From NCBI RefSeq assembly GCF_007992435.1, contig NZ_BKAG01000023.1, forward strand, positions 1-64,000: a stretch of DNA of 64,000 nucleotides. The letters are read 5' to 3'. A model generated the notes under the pieces. That model worked only from the letters and a program-made list of their open reading frames with translations, was not told the origin of the DNA and searched no databases. Below, one piece after another: positions 25,601-34,100 of this stretch. How positions within the stretch are numbered: the stretch's first letter is position 1; each line of letters starts with the position of its first letter. The DNA is from Prosthecobacter gellanilyticus (GTDB taxonomy: Bacteria > Verrucomicrobiota > Verrucomicrobiia > Verrucomicrobiales > Verrucomicrobiaceae). Made by a program: the position numbers and the translations under genes.

Positions 25601-26360
25601 TGTGAACGATGCCAAGGCCAAGAATGCCGTCACTCCTGAACTGGAGAAGGCTCTCGCCGAGGCCCAGGGGAAGCTGGCCGCTGCTGAGAAAGCTGGCGCT
25701 GATGCTACCGCGAAGGTCACCGCAGCGAAGACTGCCAGCGACAGCCTTCGCGAGGCCCGCAATGCCGCTGAGAAGGCACAGGGTGCTGCACGTCAGGTTG
25801 CTGGCAAGAGCAAGAACGACCTGAACAACGCCAGCAACAGCGCCAAGCAGCTTGAGACCGCGCTCGCCAAATCCAAGGGCGAGCTGGACGCTGCGAACAA
25901 GGTCGCGGCTCCTCTGCGTGGTCAGCATGACAGCATCTCCAAAGAGATCGCCGCTCAGGACAAGGCCCGCGCGGACAAGCTCGCCGTGCCTGCGGCTCTT
26001 GAAGCTGATTTTGCCGCCAAGTCGAAGCCTGTGAATGAGCAGATCGCCGCCATGAAGGCCGCTCTTCCCGAAGTGGAGAAGGCTTTCGCCGAGGCTCGCG
26101 CCAAGCTGGAAGGTGAGATCAAGATCGTCGATGCCAAGAAGGCGGAAGTCGCCAAGGCCACAGAAGAGCTCGAAGGCACGAAAGCCAAGAAGGCCGGTGC
26201 TGAAGCCGCTATTGCCGCTGCTGAGAAGGACACTCCTGTGCGTGACAAGAACCTCGCTGAGATCAATGCGGAGCTGACGAAGCTTACGCCTCAGCTTGAC
26301 CCTGCCCGCGCCAAAGTGAAGGATCTCGAAGCGAAGTATCTGACCATGCTGCCGAAGTAA
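22674..26360 (+). CDS. Exported cytochrome c / WD40 protein with very long coiled coil
   Basis: 1228 residues from the ATG at 22674 (MPTRFVFASITGF), which gives a clean signal peptide ending LFAQ. Residues about 28-110 are a planctomycete-type cytochrome c domain with one haem site CFSCH (C43, C46, H47) and the usual MPPEGAPL segment. About 140-435 form WD40-like blades (FSRNGSLLVMGGG, DISPDHKMVVVGC, KFSPDGVLLATSD, SFTPDGSIVSSGDDGLVRVWD). From about 455 to 1225 the sequence is Ala/Lys/Glu-rich heptad coiled coil with little else. Cytochrome plus WD40 is a known combination in this phylum; the 770-residue coil is the odd part. Probably periplasmic. It stands alone, with no DUF1549/1553 or DUF1501 gene next to it. 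Confidence 0.88.
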   Translation: MPTRFVFASITGFCLASSASLFAQDAEKITYEDHIKPLLENKCFSCHNPDKKKGDLDLTSFGALMTGGGGGAIVDAGNPDGSRLWTTCAKKEEPFMPPEGAPLNAKELEILAKWVTGGVLETKSSVAKKSSKPKVDMAVAVTSGRPEGPIAKPEHVLLEPVIVTPRTTAVTAMAASPWTSLVAIAAPKQILLYDTDTRQLAGIFPYTEGYARTLQFSRNGSLLVMGGGRGGKFGHAVVWDVKTGKRMIEVGKEFDQAMSADISPDHKMVVVGCTSKKVKCYDSATGEELYTIAKHTEWILGTKFSPDGVLLATSDRNGNVMVWEAANGGEFYILGQHKGPCTDLAWRADSNLLASCSKDGTISVWEMNEGKQIKNWAAHGGGVQSVSFTPDGSIVSSGDDGLVRVWDVNGNKKSESVNQGDIVAKVVALADSKSCVTSNWRGEVKVLTLQDKMPEIGQLSSNPPLIAQRIVEAEKRATELVAKLPSLQEAVKKAEEDAKNRQANLPKVQAEVAENDRRSKAYPAEIAAAEKALGEAKAALTKAQADQKARGEAIKAHADKAAKVAQLEKDLAAANAEAPKVAAADKAVADANGALEGAKKELAAKAGDAALTAKVKDLEGKVGSAKAEQEKLAASKTKIDQATAAVTKAKAELGAAPGPVAEVDKVIADTNAKIKELTDTIAAKKAELPKLPALVKAGPDRIKGAESDVATGNSNLAAAQMNAKLAADEINVLQKLPTVLKAAQFNVGVLAEKETLAKLEGSFNDYTAAKKENEEAKVSNASKIESSKKAIAEAVNLLPQNEATLAKLKAELGGLEEAVKPTRTTDGAASAKLEEAKKTLTTREAELAALVKARDEGTAAAKKSADDIAKAIEGLKKKLGEVATKLKNPDEQVKSKQADVTQREGKLAEAKKSVADLTAALPGQEKAAKDAEAALAKAAADLQAAEKALNETQRANGEAERGVKVARQAVTSAEKAVNDAKAKNAVTPELEKALAEAQGKLAAAEKAGADATAKVTAAKTASDSLREARNAAEKAQGAARQVAGKSKNDLNNASNSAKQLETALAKSKGELDAANKVAAPLRGQHDSISKEIAAQDKARADKLAVPAALEADFAAKSKPVNEQIAAMKAALPEVEKAFAEARAKLEGEIKIVDAKKAEVAKATEELEGTKAKKAGAEAAIAAAEKDTPVRDKNLAEINAELTKLTPQLDPARAKVKDLEAKYLTMLPK

Positions 26361-26481
26361 TGCTTGTTAGGTGCGGCGTGTGGTAGTCGCGCCAGCGTCC
26401 TGGATTGCGCCGGTCCTCCGGCGCTCTGAATGACAAGCGAGGATATTTGCGCAAGCTGTCAGCGAAGGTCGAATGAGGTTG

Positions 26482-26541
26482 GATCATCTTCCGACGGAAG
26501 ATGATCACTCGCTTCGTCGGAAAGCTCCAGGGGGCTGGAGC
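26482..26541. repeat. Two hairpins in the 26361-26606 gap
   Basis: GATCATCTTCC/GGAAGATGATC (26482-26492, 26496-26506) is a perfect 11-bp stem with a 3-nt loop. GCTCCAG/CTGGAGC (26524-26530, 26535-26541) follows. Neither has a T-run. They lie between convergent genes and could still help end transcription, or be decayed REP-type repeats. The rest of the 246-bp gap shows no gene. Confidence 0.6.
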
Positions 26542-26606
26542 ACTCCAAGACGCTCCGCGACTTCGGCGCCACATCTGGAACGAAGCGCCGATAGGGTCGA
26601 CATGGA

Positions 26607-27617
26607 TCAAACCTTGATCACGATCTTCCCAAAGTGCTGGCCGCTGCCGATGCGCTCGAAGGCGGCGGGGGCATCTTCAAACTCAAAGGTGCTGTCGATC
26701 ACGGGATGCATCTTCTGCGCGGTGATGTGCTCCAGCATGCCGGCGAACATGGTCTTGGAGCCGACATAGATGCCATCAAGGCGGATGCTCTTGCGCAGGA
26801 TGCCCACAGTCTGCACATCGCCTGAGGTGCCGGTGAGCACGCCGATAAGAGCGATGTGGCCGCCGAAGCGCGTGGCCTTGATGGACCGGTTCAGCGTTTC
26901 AGGCCCGCCGATCTCGATCACGCGATCAACACCCAGCTTGCCGGTTTGCGCCAGCGCCCAGTCATCCCACGCAGGATCAGTCTTGTAGTTGTGCACGGCA
27001 TCCGCACCGAGTTCGCTCAGGCGCGCTGCTTTGGCATTACTGCTGGTGGTCGCGAGCACCTTGGCCCCCACGCTTTTGGCAAACTGCAGCGCAAAGATGG
27101 ACACACCACCGGTGCCGAGCACGAGCACCGTTTCACCGGCCTTCAGATCACCGCGCACGAAGAGCGCATCCCAGGCCGTGACAGCGGCGCAGGGCAGGGT
27201 GGCTGCCTCTTCCATGCTGAGATGATCTGGCACACTGAGCAGGCATGTCGCAGGCAGGCAGGCGAGTTCACGCAGCAGACCATCCTCAGCACCACCGAGA
27301 GCCTTGCTGGCGTGCTGCTGGGTGTAGCCGCCATCGATCCATGTGGGCATGAAGGGGATCACGACCTTCTGGCCCACGCTCCATCCACTCACCCCTTCAC
27401 CCAGGGCCACGATCTCTCCCGCGCCGTCAGAGCATGGGACTCGCGGGATGGGGCCGGTCACACCTTTGATGCCCATCACATTCATGTAGTCGCGGTAGTT
27501 CAGGCAGCAGGCACGGATGCGCACGAGCACCTCTCCAGCCTTGGGCTCTGGATCAGGCAGTGTGACTTGCTTCAGGGAGGGCAGACCTTCCGTGCCGGTG
27601 ATTTGGTAGGCTTTCAT
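26607..27617 (-). CDS. MDR-family NAD(P)-dependent alcohol dehydrogenase/quinone reductase-like
   Basis: 336 residues from the ATG at 27617 (MKAYQITGTEG); the longer frame adds 14 unlikely residues. It has the GroES-like N-terminal domain (VLVRIRACCLNYRDYMNVMG) and a Rossmann domain with VLVLGTGGVSIFALQFAKSVGAKVLATTSS. The catalytic zinc ligands of classical alcohol dehydrogenases are replaced (NYRDY in place of Cys-His), and the four-Cys structural zinc loop is absent, so it belongs to the zinc-free NAD(P)H:quinone oxidoreductase-like branch. Cytosolic; substrate unknown. Confidence 0.88.
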   Translation of the reverse strand: MKAYQITGTEGLPSLKQVTLPDPEPKAGEVLVRIRACCLNYRDYMNVMGIKGVTGPIPRVPCSDGAGEIVALGEGVSGWSVGQKVVIPFMPTWIDGGYTQQHASKALGGAEDGLLRELACLPATCLLSVPDHLSMEEAATLPCAAVTAWDALFVRGDLKAGETVLVLGTGGVSIFALQFAKSVGAKVLATTSSNAKAARLSELGADAVHNYKTDPAWDDWALAQTGKLGVDRVIEIGGPETLNRSIKATRFGGHIALIGVLTGTSGDVQTVGILRKSIRLDGIYVGSKTMFAGMLEHITAQKMHPVIDSTFEFEDAPAAFERIGSGQHFGKIVIKV

Positions 27618-27706
27618 GGGTGTGTGATATCTACTCTCGAAGAGACCGACAAGACTCAAGTGGGGCCGTGTTTTGGCATGAAAACTTCACAAAAATCAAA
27701 ACTCCA

Positions 27707-27734
27707 TTTGCATCCATCAGCACCCCGATATACT
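27707..27734 (+). promoter_or_regulatory. Candidate promoter of tRNA-Leu
   Basis: TTTGCA (27707-27712) and TATACT (27729-27734) are 16 bp apart; the -10 matches 5 of 6. The position, 25 bp before the mature tRNA, fits a tRNA promoter. Confidence 0.5.
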
Positions 27735-27759
27735 TCCCGCCCTGCAAAAACGCAGCCCT

Positions 27760-27844
27760 GCTCGGGTGGCGGAATTGGTATACGCGCAAGACTAAGGATC
27801 TTGTGCCGAAAGGCTTAAGGGTTCGAGTCCCTTCCCGAGCACCA
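27760..27844 (+). tRNA. tRNA-Leu (anticodon AAG)
   Basis: 85 nt including CCA, with the long variable arm of a class II tRNA. The acceptor stem is GCTCGGG/CCCGAGC with discriminator A. The anticodon arm is CAAGA-CTAAGGA-TCTTG, which places AAG at positions 34-36 (reads CTT, and CTC if A34 is deaminated to inosine). The T arm is GGGTTCGAGTCCC. Confidence 0.95.
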
Positions 27845-27868
27845 TCTCTCTCAAAAGAGATGGCTTAT

Positions 27869-27894
27869 GCCCTCGAAAAACGAGGGCTTTGTTG
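27869..27894 (+). terminator. Terminator after tRNA-Leu
   Basis: GCCCTCG (27869-27875) and CGAGGGC (27881-27887) form a 7-bp stem with an AAAAA loop, followed by TTTGTTG. It lies 24 bp after the tRNA. Confidence 0.8.
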
Positions 27895-28038
27895 CTCTGA
27901 CGAACAGAAGCACACCTGGGCCTCAAACGCGGTGTATTCCATCGACCACCGGAGCAGTTCACCGTTCGCGCCCGGCCCCAGCCATCCATGGACGATCGTG
28001 ATCAACAGCCCAAAGTTCAGGAGCTTTGATGAAAACAT

Positions 28039-28087
28039 TTTGCCCGGCCTCTCTCAGCTCAAATCAGAGCGAGCGGGGCCGGGCAAA
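28039..28087 (-). terminator. Terminator of the giant repeat-protein gene
   Basis: Perfect 11-bp arms TTTGCCCGGCC (28039-28049) and GGCCGGGCAAA (28077-28087) with a 27-nt loop lie just beyond the minus-strand stop at 28109. On the minus strand AATGTTTTC follows, so the U-tract is short. Confidence 0.65.
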
Positions 28088-28108
28088 TCGTTTGATCAGC
28101 GACGGACG

Positions 28109-31100
28109 TTACTGAGCCGAGACAACGGGCTCGAGGATCACCTGTCCAGAGAGGATCGGTGTGGTGGTGCTGACGGGTGCGGTCTCGCCTGGCAGCTGCG
28201 GCAGCAGGAAGTAGCCATAGGCGCGTGTCACATTACCCTCTGGAATGGCGATGCCTTCGAAGGTGACCGTGCGCTTGATCAGCGCAGGCTTGCCATTGGG
28301 CACCGGATTGGCGTCCTCAAGATTGAACGAACCTTTGATTAGGCCAGATTTGTCCGTGAGGGTCAGTGCAGGCTTGCGCGGGTTCACCGTGGCATTGGCG
28401 GGAAGCACTGCCTTGCTCTTCGCGGCGATCGTGAGGGAGATCTCCGGTGTGGGAACCGGCACCTCGATGCCACCATCCGCAAAGACCAGCCTGGCTGCCG
28501 AGCCTGCATCCACGTTCAGGAAGACCTTTCCGGTGGTGAGACCATAGCGGCCGCCTTTGGCAGTGAGATCCACGACCTGCGGGAAGCCATTGCGATAGGT
28601 GCGATTGCTCGCAGCAAGATTGGCCGGACGCCACCAGGTCAGCGAGCCTGCAAGCGTTTGTGCATCGAGGTCAAAGGCGCCTGCCACGGAGCCTTTCAGT
28701 GCGGTGGTGTAGTGGATCTTGAAGTAGGCGAGCTGGCCGTCAGGACCCAAAAGGCTGCTGCCTGTGATGAGCTCACCATCCGCAAGCTTGCCCGCATAGG
28801 TCGCCTTGCCATCGGCCGTGAGGGTGATGGAGCCGAAGCCATTGCCTTTCGGCACGCCAGCGGTGTTTTTCAGCGCCTCTGGAATGTCCAGCGTGAAGGT
28901 GTGATAGGCGGTGTAGGTCGTGATCGCTGAATCGGTCTTGCTCCACTTGTTGCGCCAGCCGGTGAAGGTGATGGGGGCTGTGCCATCCGTGATCTGCGCG
29001 GTCGAGACACGGTTGGTGGCTGCATCCAGCGTGAAGGTGAGCACCAGCGCAGTCAGCGGAGCCTTGCGCGGGAACTCCTGGCGTCCCTGCACCAGCAGGC
29101 TGCCGGCAGTGGCATCCAGCACACCTTTGAGCGGATAGAGGGTGGTGCCCAGCGTGAGCTTGCCGGTGAAAGTGCCGGTGATGGTCGTGGTGAGCTCGAA
29201 CAAGCCACCGAGATCCGCATTCACCGCCCCACGGCTGACCGGGGCCACGAAGCTGCCGATGGCATTGGCAGGGAAGGCGGAGACAATCAGACGACCACTC
29301 ACCTCAGACTTGCTCTTGGGACCATTGGAAGCGGTGAGCTTCACCAGATAGCCGAGCGGATCTTTGGAGACGGCGGTAGGTTTGCCGGTGATCAGACCTG
29401 TCTTGGTATCGAGCTTCAGACCTGGAGGCAGGCCGGTGGCTGCATAGGCAGTCGGAGTCTTCTTCGAATCAGGATTCACAGGAATCTGATAGGTGAAGGT
29501 GCCGCTGACGATGGCAGGATCAAACTCGGGCGGGTTCTCCAGGATCTGGGGAGCCTCGCTGAAAACGGTGAGCTTGTGCACACCACTGGTTAGGCTGCCG
29601 CCTGGGCCCGTGATGACCAGGGTGTAGTCACCAGTGTCCTCGGCCTTGAGCGGCTTGATCTCCAGGATCTTCTTGTTGTCCAGGCCCTTGATGCGTGTGC
29701 CGTCGGCAGCGACTGGTTCGTTGTTGTTGTTCCAGACATAGGTCAGGGAAGCCCCCTCAGCTTTCACTTCGATCTTCGCGGCCGTGCCTGCGCCCAGGAG
29801 CTGGCTGGTGGCATTGCGCTGCACCACGGCGAGCTCCGTGTTGCCGCTGGTCACGGTCGTGGCCGCGGTCACTTCGACCTTGTAAGTGCCAGCATGCGTG
29901 AGGGCCACGTTGTTGATGTTCAGGACGGCGGCAGTGGCTCCGTTGATCTTCGCGTTGTTCCGATACCATTGATACTTCAGTGTGCCCTCGCCAAAGGCCA
30001 GCACGCTCAGGCTGACGTTGGTTGTGGTGGCCACGATCTGGGAGGCGCTGAGTGTGGCGACGACTGGCGTTCCATTCGCCACGACCAGGCGTGCCTCATT
30101 GCTGGTGGCACTGCTGAATGAATTGCTGACGATCACGGAATAGAGTCCGGCATCTTCGAGCTGGAGGCTGTTCAGCGTGAGGCTCGGGCTGTTGGAAGCC
30201 GGGATGTTCTGGACACCCTTGCGCCATTGATAGGTGAAGGGGCCGGTGCCGCCAGGCGTGACCGTGAAGGTGGCGGAGCCATTCTGCAAACCACCCTGAA
30301 GCTGCGGATGCTGGGCGATGGAGGCCGCATCATTCACGATGAGCTGCGCAGCAGTGCTGGTGACCGGGCCGACGATATTGGTCACGACCACGTCGTAAGC
30401 AGCTTGGTCGGCTTCGGTGATGTTGGTTAGGCTGAACTCGATGCCGGTGGCACCTTCGATGGGCTCACCGCCTTTGCGCCACTGATAGGAAAGGACACCT
30501 GTGCCTGTGGCCGCGACGCTGAAGGAGACGTTGGTGCCCGGGTTCTGGGTGCGGTTCTGTGGATGTGCGGTGATCTGTACCTGATTGTTCACGTTCACCA
30601 CGGCTGAAGTGCTGGTGGTGGGACCTGCGGGGTTCGTCACGGTGACCGTGTAGGTGCCTTGATGGGCCTCGGCGGCGGTGAAAACATAGGTCGGCTGGGT
30701 CGCGCCCACGATGGGGAAGCCATCGAGCTTCCACTGATAGGAGTAGGGCTCCAGTCCTGTGACTTCCGTGCTGAGCGTGACTTCCACGCCAGGGTTCACG
30801 GTATCGCCCGGGGTGACCAGGATGGCTCCGACGACGGGCGGTTCAGGGCTGATGAAGAGCAGGCCGTGGCTGGCGAACAAACTGCGGTTCCAGAAGAGGC
30901 CCACAGGCAGCTCAGGCAGCTCGAGATTCACCGCCAGAGCGGGATCAAAGGGAGTGCCATCGGCCGTGGCATCGAGGTTCAGGGTGGTGAAGTCGAGGAT
31001 GTTGAAGACATCGCCATTCGCGGGGACGTAGCCGCCCACGAGATCAATGCGGATCGTGCTGCCTGCGTCCAGGGCGAGAGTGCCGCCGATGAGGAGCGAG

Positions 31101-34100
31101 TCATGCTCAGCGGAAACCGTGCTGCCGAAGGCTTCGACAGTGGCTGTATCAAGCGGGTTTTCGACGGTGGCGGTGGGGCCTGCAAGGCCGAGAATCAGAC
31201 GCGGGACACCTGGCTGGGCTGCTGCCGCGAGGGTGAGATTACCACCGAAGGTCAGGCGGCCCACGCCATCTCCCACAGGGAAGACATTGGTATGAACACC
31301 GCTGTCACCGGGGCTGATGATGCCGGCGCTGTTGATGATGAAATTGCCATTCAAGGTGCCGCGACCGCTGATGACGCGGGCATCGGTGATGTTGCCGCCG
31401 AGCGTGAATCCTGCGGTGAGTGCCTGCACATCAAAGGTGGCACCTTCGTCCACTTCGATCCAGCGGGTGGCATTGAAGCGACCGGTCGCCCCCAGGACAA
31501 TGGAGCCGCCGCTGATCTTCACCTTGCCCTGAAGGGCGTTGACGGTGTTGATGGTCAGAGTGCCGGTTCCGGTTTTGGTTAGGCCGGCGTAGCCGCCGAT
31601 GCCACCGCTGCCGCTGAAGGTGTAGTTCTGGCTGGAGTTCACGGTCACGGCGGAGGGCAGGAGAGTTCCAGCCAGGGTGACGGTGGTGTTGGCAGAGCTG
31701 TCGTCAAAGGTGACGGCGTCCGTTTGGAAGAAGGTCTCCACGCCAGTGTTCCAGGAAGCAGGTGTGGTGTTGTCCCACACATTGGTCGTGCCATTGCCAG
31801 ACCAGGTGAGGTTTGCCAGGCTGCCGCCGACCACGAGATTCACCTGACCAGGGGTGGTGGTATCAAGTGAGAGAGCATAGCGTGTGGGATTTGTGAAGCT
31901 GAGCGTGCCCAGGTCACCGACGAGCGCGCCGGTGTAGTTGAAGAGACGATAGCTGCCCGTGAGCGGATGACCGGTCGGCGTGACATCGATGATTGAAGGT
32001 GCGCTGACGGTGAGGTCACCGCCGACATTGATGACGTCGTCCACTTCCGCCGTGGTGGTGGTGGGTGAGTTGAAGTTCACCTGCACGCGGCCGCCTGCAA
32101 GCGTGAGGTTGTTCGTGAAGTTAAACGTGCTGGCCACTGCGGCAGTGCCGGGGGCAAAGGTCGAGCCAGTAGGAAGCGTGGTGGCTCCCTGGACGGTGCC
32201 GTAACCACGCAGGGTCTGACTGGCGGCGAGAGAAAAGCCGCCGGTGACGTCACTGACATCAAGTGTGGCAGGAGCCAGCACATCAATGGTCGGGGTCTTG
32301 GCGATGGAGGCGAGCGGGCCGAGCTTGAGCTTGCCTGCATTGAGGGTGGTGGCTCCGGTGTAGGTGTTCACACCATTCAGGGTCCAGGTGCCGGTGCCGT
32401 CTTTGATCAGCGGGAGCACACGTGTGTCGTCCAGCAGCTCAGGGCCACGGATGACACCATTGATGGTGCCACCGACATCGCCATCCAGCTGTAGCTGGCG
32501 GTTGCCCGTGGTGGCGGCATGATCCGCCACCGGAATGAGGCGGATGTCACCATTCAATGTTAGGCTGCCGGCATCACCACGGATGCGTCCGTGACCGCCG
32601 TTTTGATTGAAGAGATTGATCTGTCCCTGGATGACATTGTCACCGGCGATGTTCTGGATGCCGCCCTGGGGGCCATCACTGCTGAGGCGGAAGGTCAGGT
32701 CACTGCTGAGGGTGAGATTGCCCAGGCTGCCGTCCAGGATCAGTGTGGGGCGACCGCCCTGGATGTTGACCAGCTTGGCCCCTTGTCCCAGCGCATGAGA
32801 GTGGGTGATGCGCAGCGTGCCCCGCGCATGGGTGACAGCACCGGTGAATGTGTTGTCTGCTGTCAGCGTGACCTGCTGGGGAACGGTGTAGGCCACGTTG
32901 CTGATCTGGAAGCCGCCAGCACCGGAGAGGGTCTGGTTCAGGGTCAGCTCACCCCAGCGACGAACGATCAGATTGCCTGCGCTGATGATGATGTTACCCG
33001 CTGGCACGGAACCTGTGGGGCCGTCATTGCCGATCCACAGGGGGCCGGCGCTGATGGTGGTGGTGCCCTGGTAGTCGTTCTGGTCGTGGGTGAGCTTTAG
33101 AGTTCCACCCGTGGTTTTGGTTAGGCTGCCAGGTCCGCTGATCTTGCCGCTGAGCACGATCTCTGTGGATGCTGCCACATTCACGCTGCTGTCTGTCTGC
33201 AGGGTGATGGGGCTGGCCACCACGTTTGTGATGCCAGCCAGCGCATTGATCTGGCCGCCATTAAGGATGATGGGCTTGGTGTTGTTCACCGTGTTGTTTT
33301 CAAAGCCGAGCTGGCCACCGAAACCCACGGTGATGCTGCCGGGCTGGTTCCCCAGTGTGGTGTCGCCTTCAAAGGTGAGACGGCTGCTGGTGCCGGTGAT
33401 GGAGAGACTGCCGATGCCTGTCTCGCCCAGGTTTGCGAGGGCGATGGTATTGCTGCCCACTTTGGCGAGCTCATGACCATGCACTTCCAGACCGCCTGGA
33501 ACATCGCGGATGTCCCAGCGTCCGGTGCCGCCGATGGAGCTCGGACCGGTGAGGATGAGCTTCTTCAGGCCCACATTCGCGCTTCCAGATCCGGTGTTGA
33601 GGATCACGCCGCTGCCATCGATGCCATGGCCTGAGGCGGAGACGACCTCACCTTCAGAAACCAGCTGGCTGCCGAGATCCAGAGCCGCGCCTTCAGCCAC
33701 GGTCGTGCCTGCTTCAATGCCACCCAGAGCACGTCCATTACCGAGACGGAGGGTGCCTTCATTGATGTTCACGAGTCCGGTGAAGCTGTTGTTTCCGGAG
33801 ATCGTCGTTGTGCCGGCGGTGAGCTTGGTGAGGCTTCCGGTGCCGCTGATGTCTCCCACCAGGGTGTAGCTGTCAGGACGATTCAACACGATCGATCCGT
33901 TATTGATCACAGGGCCGGTGCCGAGGCTGCCTGAAAGCGCCTGGATGCCATCACCGAGGCGGACAACGCCTGCCTCAATGGTGGTGGTGCCGGTGTAGGT
34001 GTGGTTCGTGCCATTGACGATGTGGAGCGTTCCTGTGCCACGTTTGGTCAGGCCGCCAGTGCCTGTGAGATTGCCAGTGCCGGTAAAGGTGTAATCCTTG

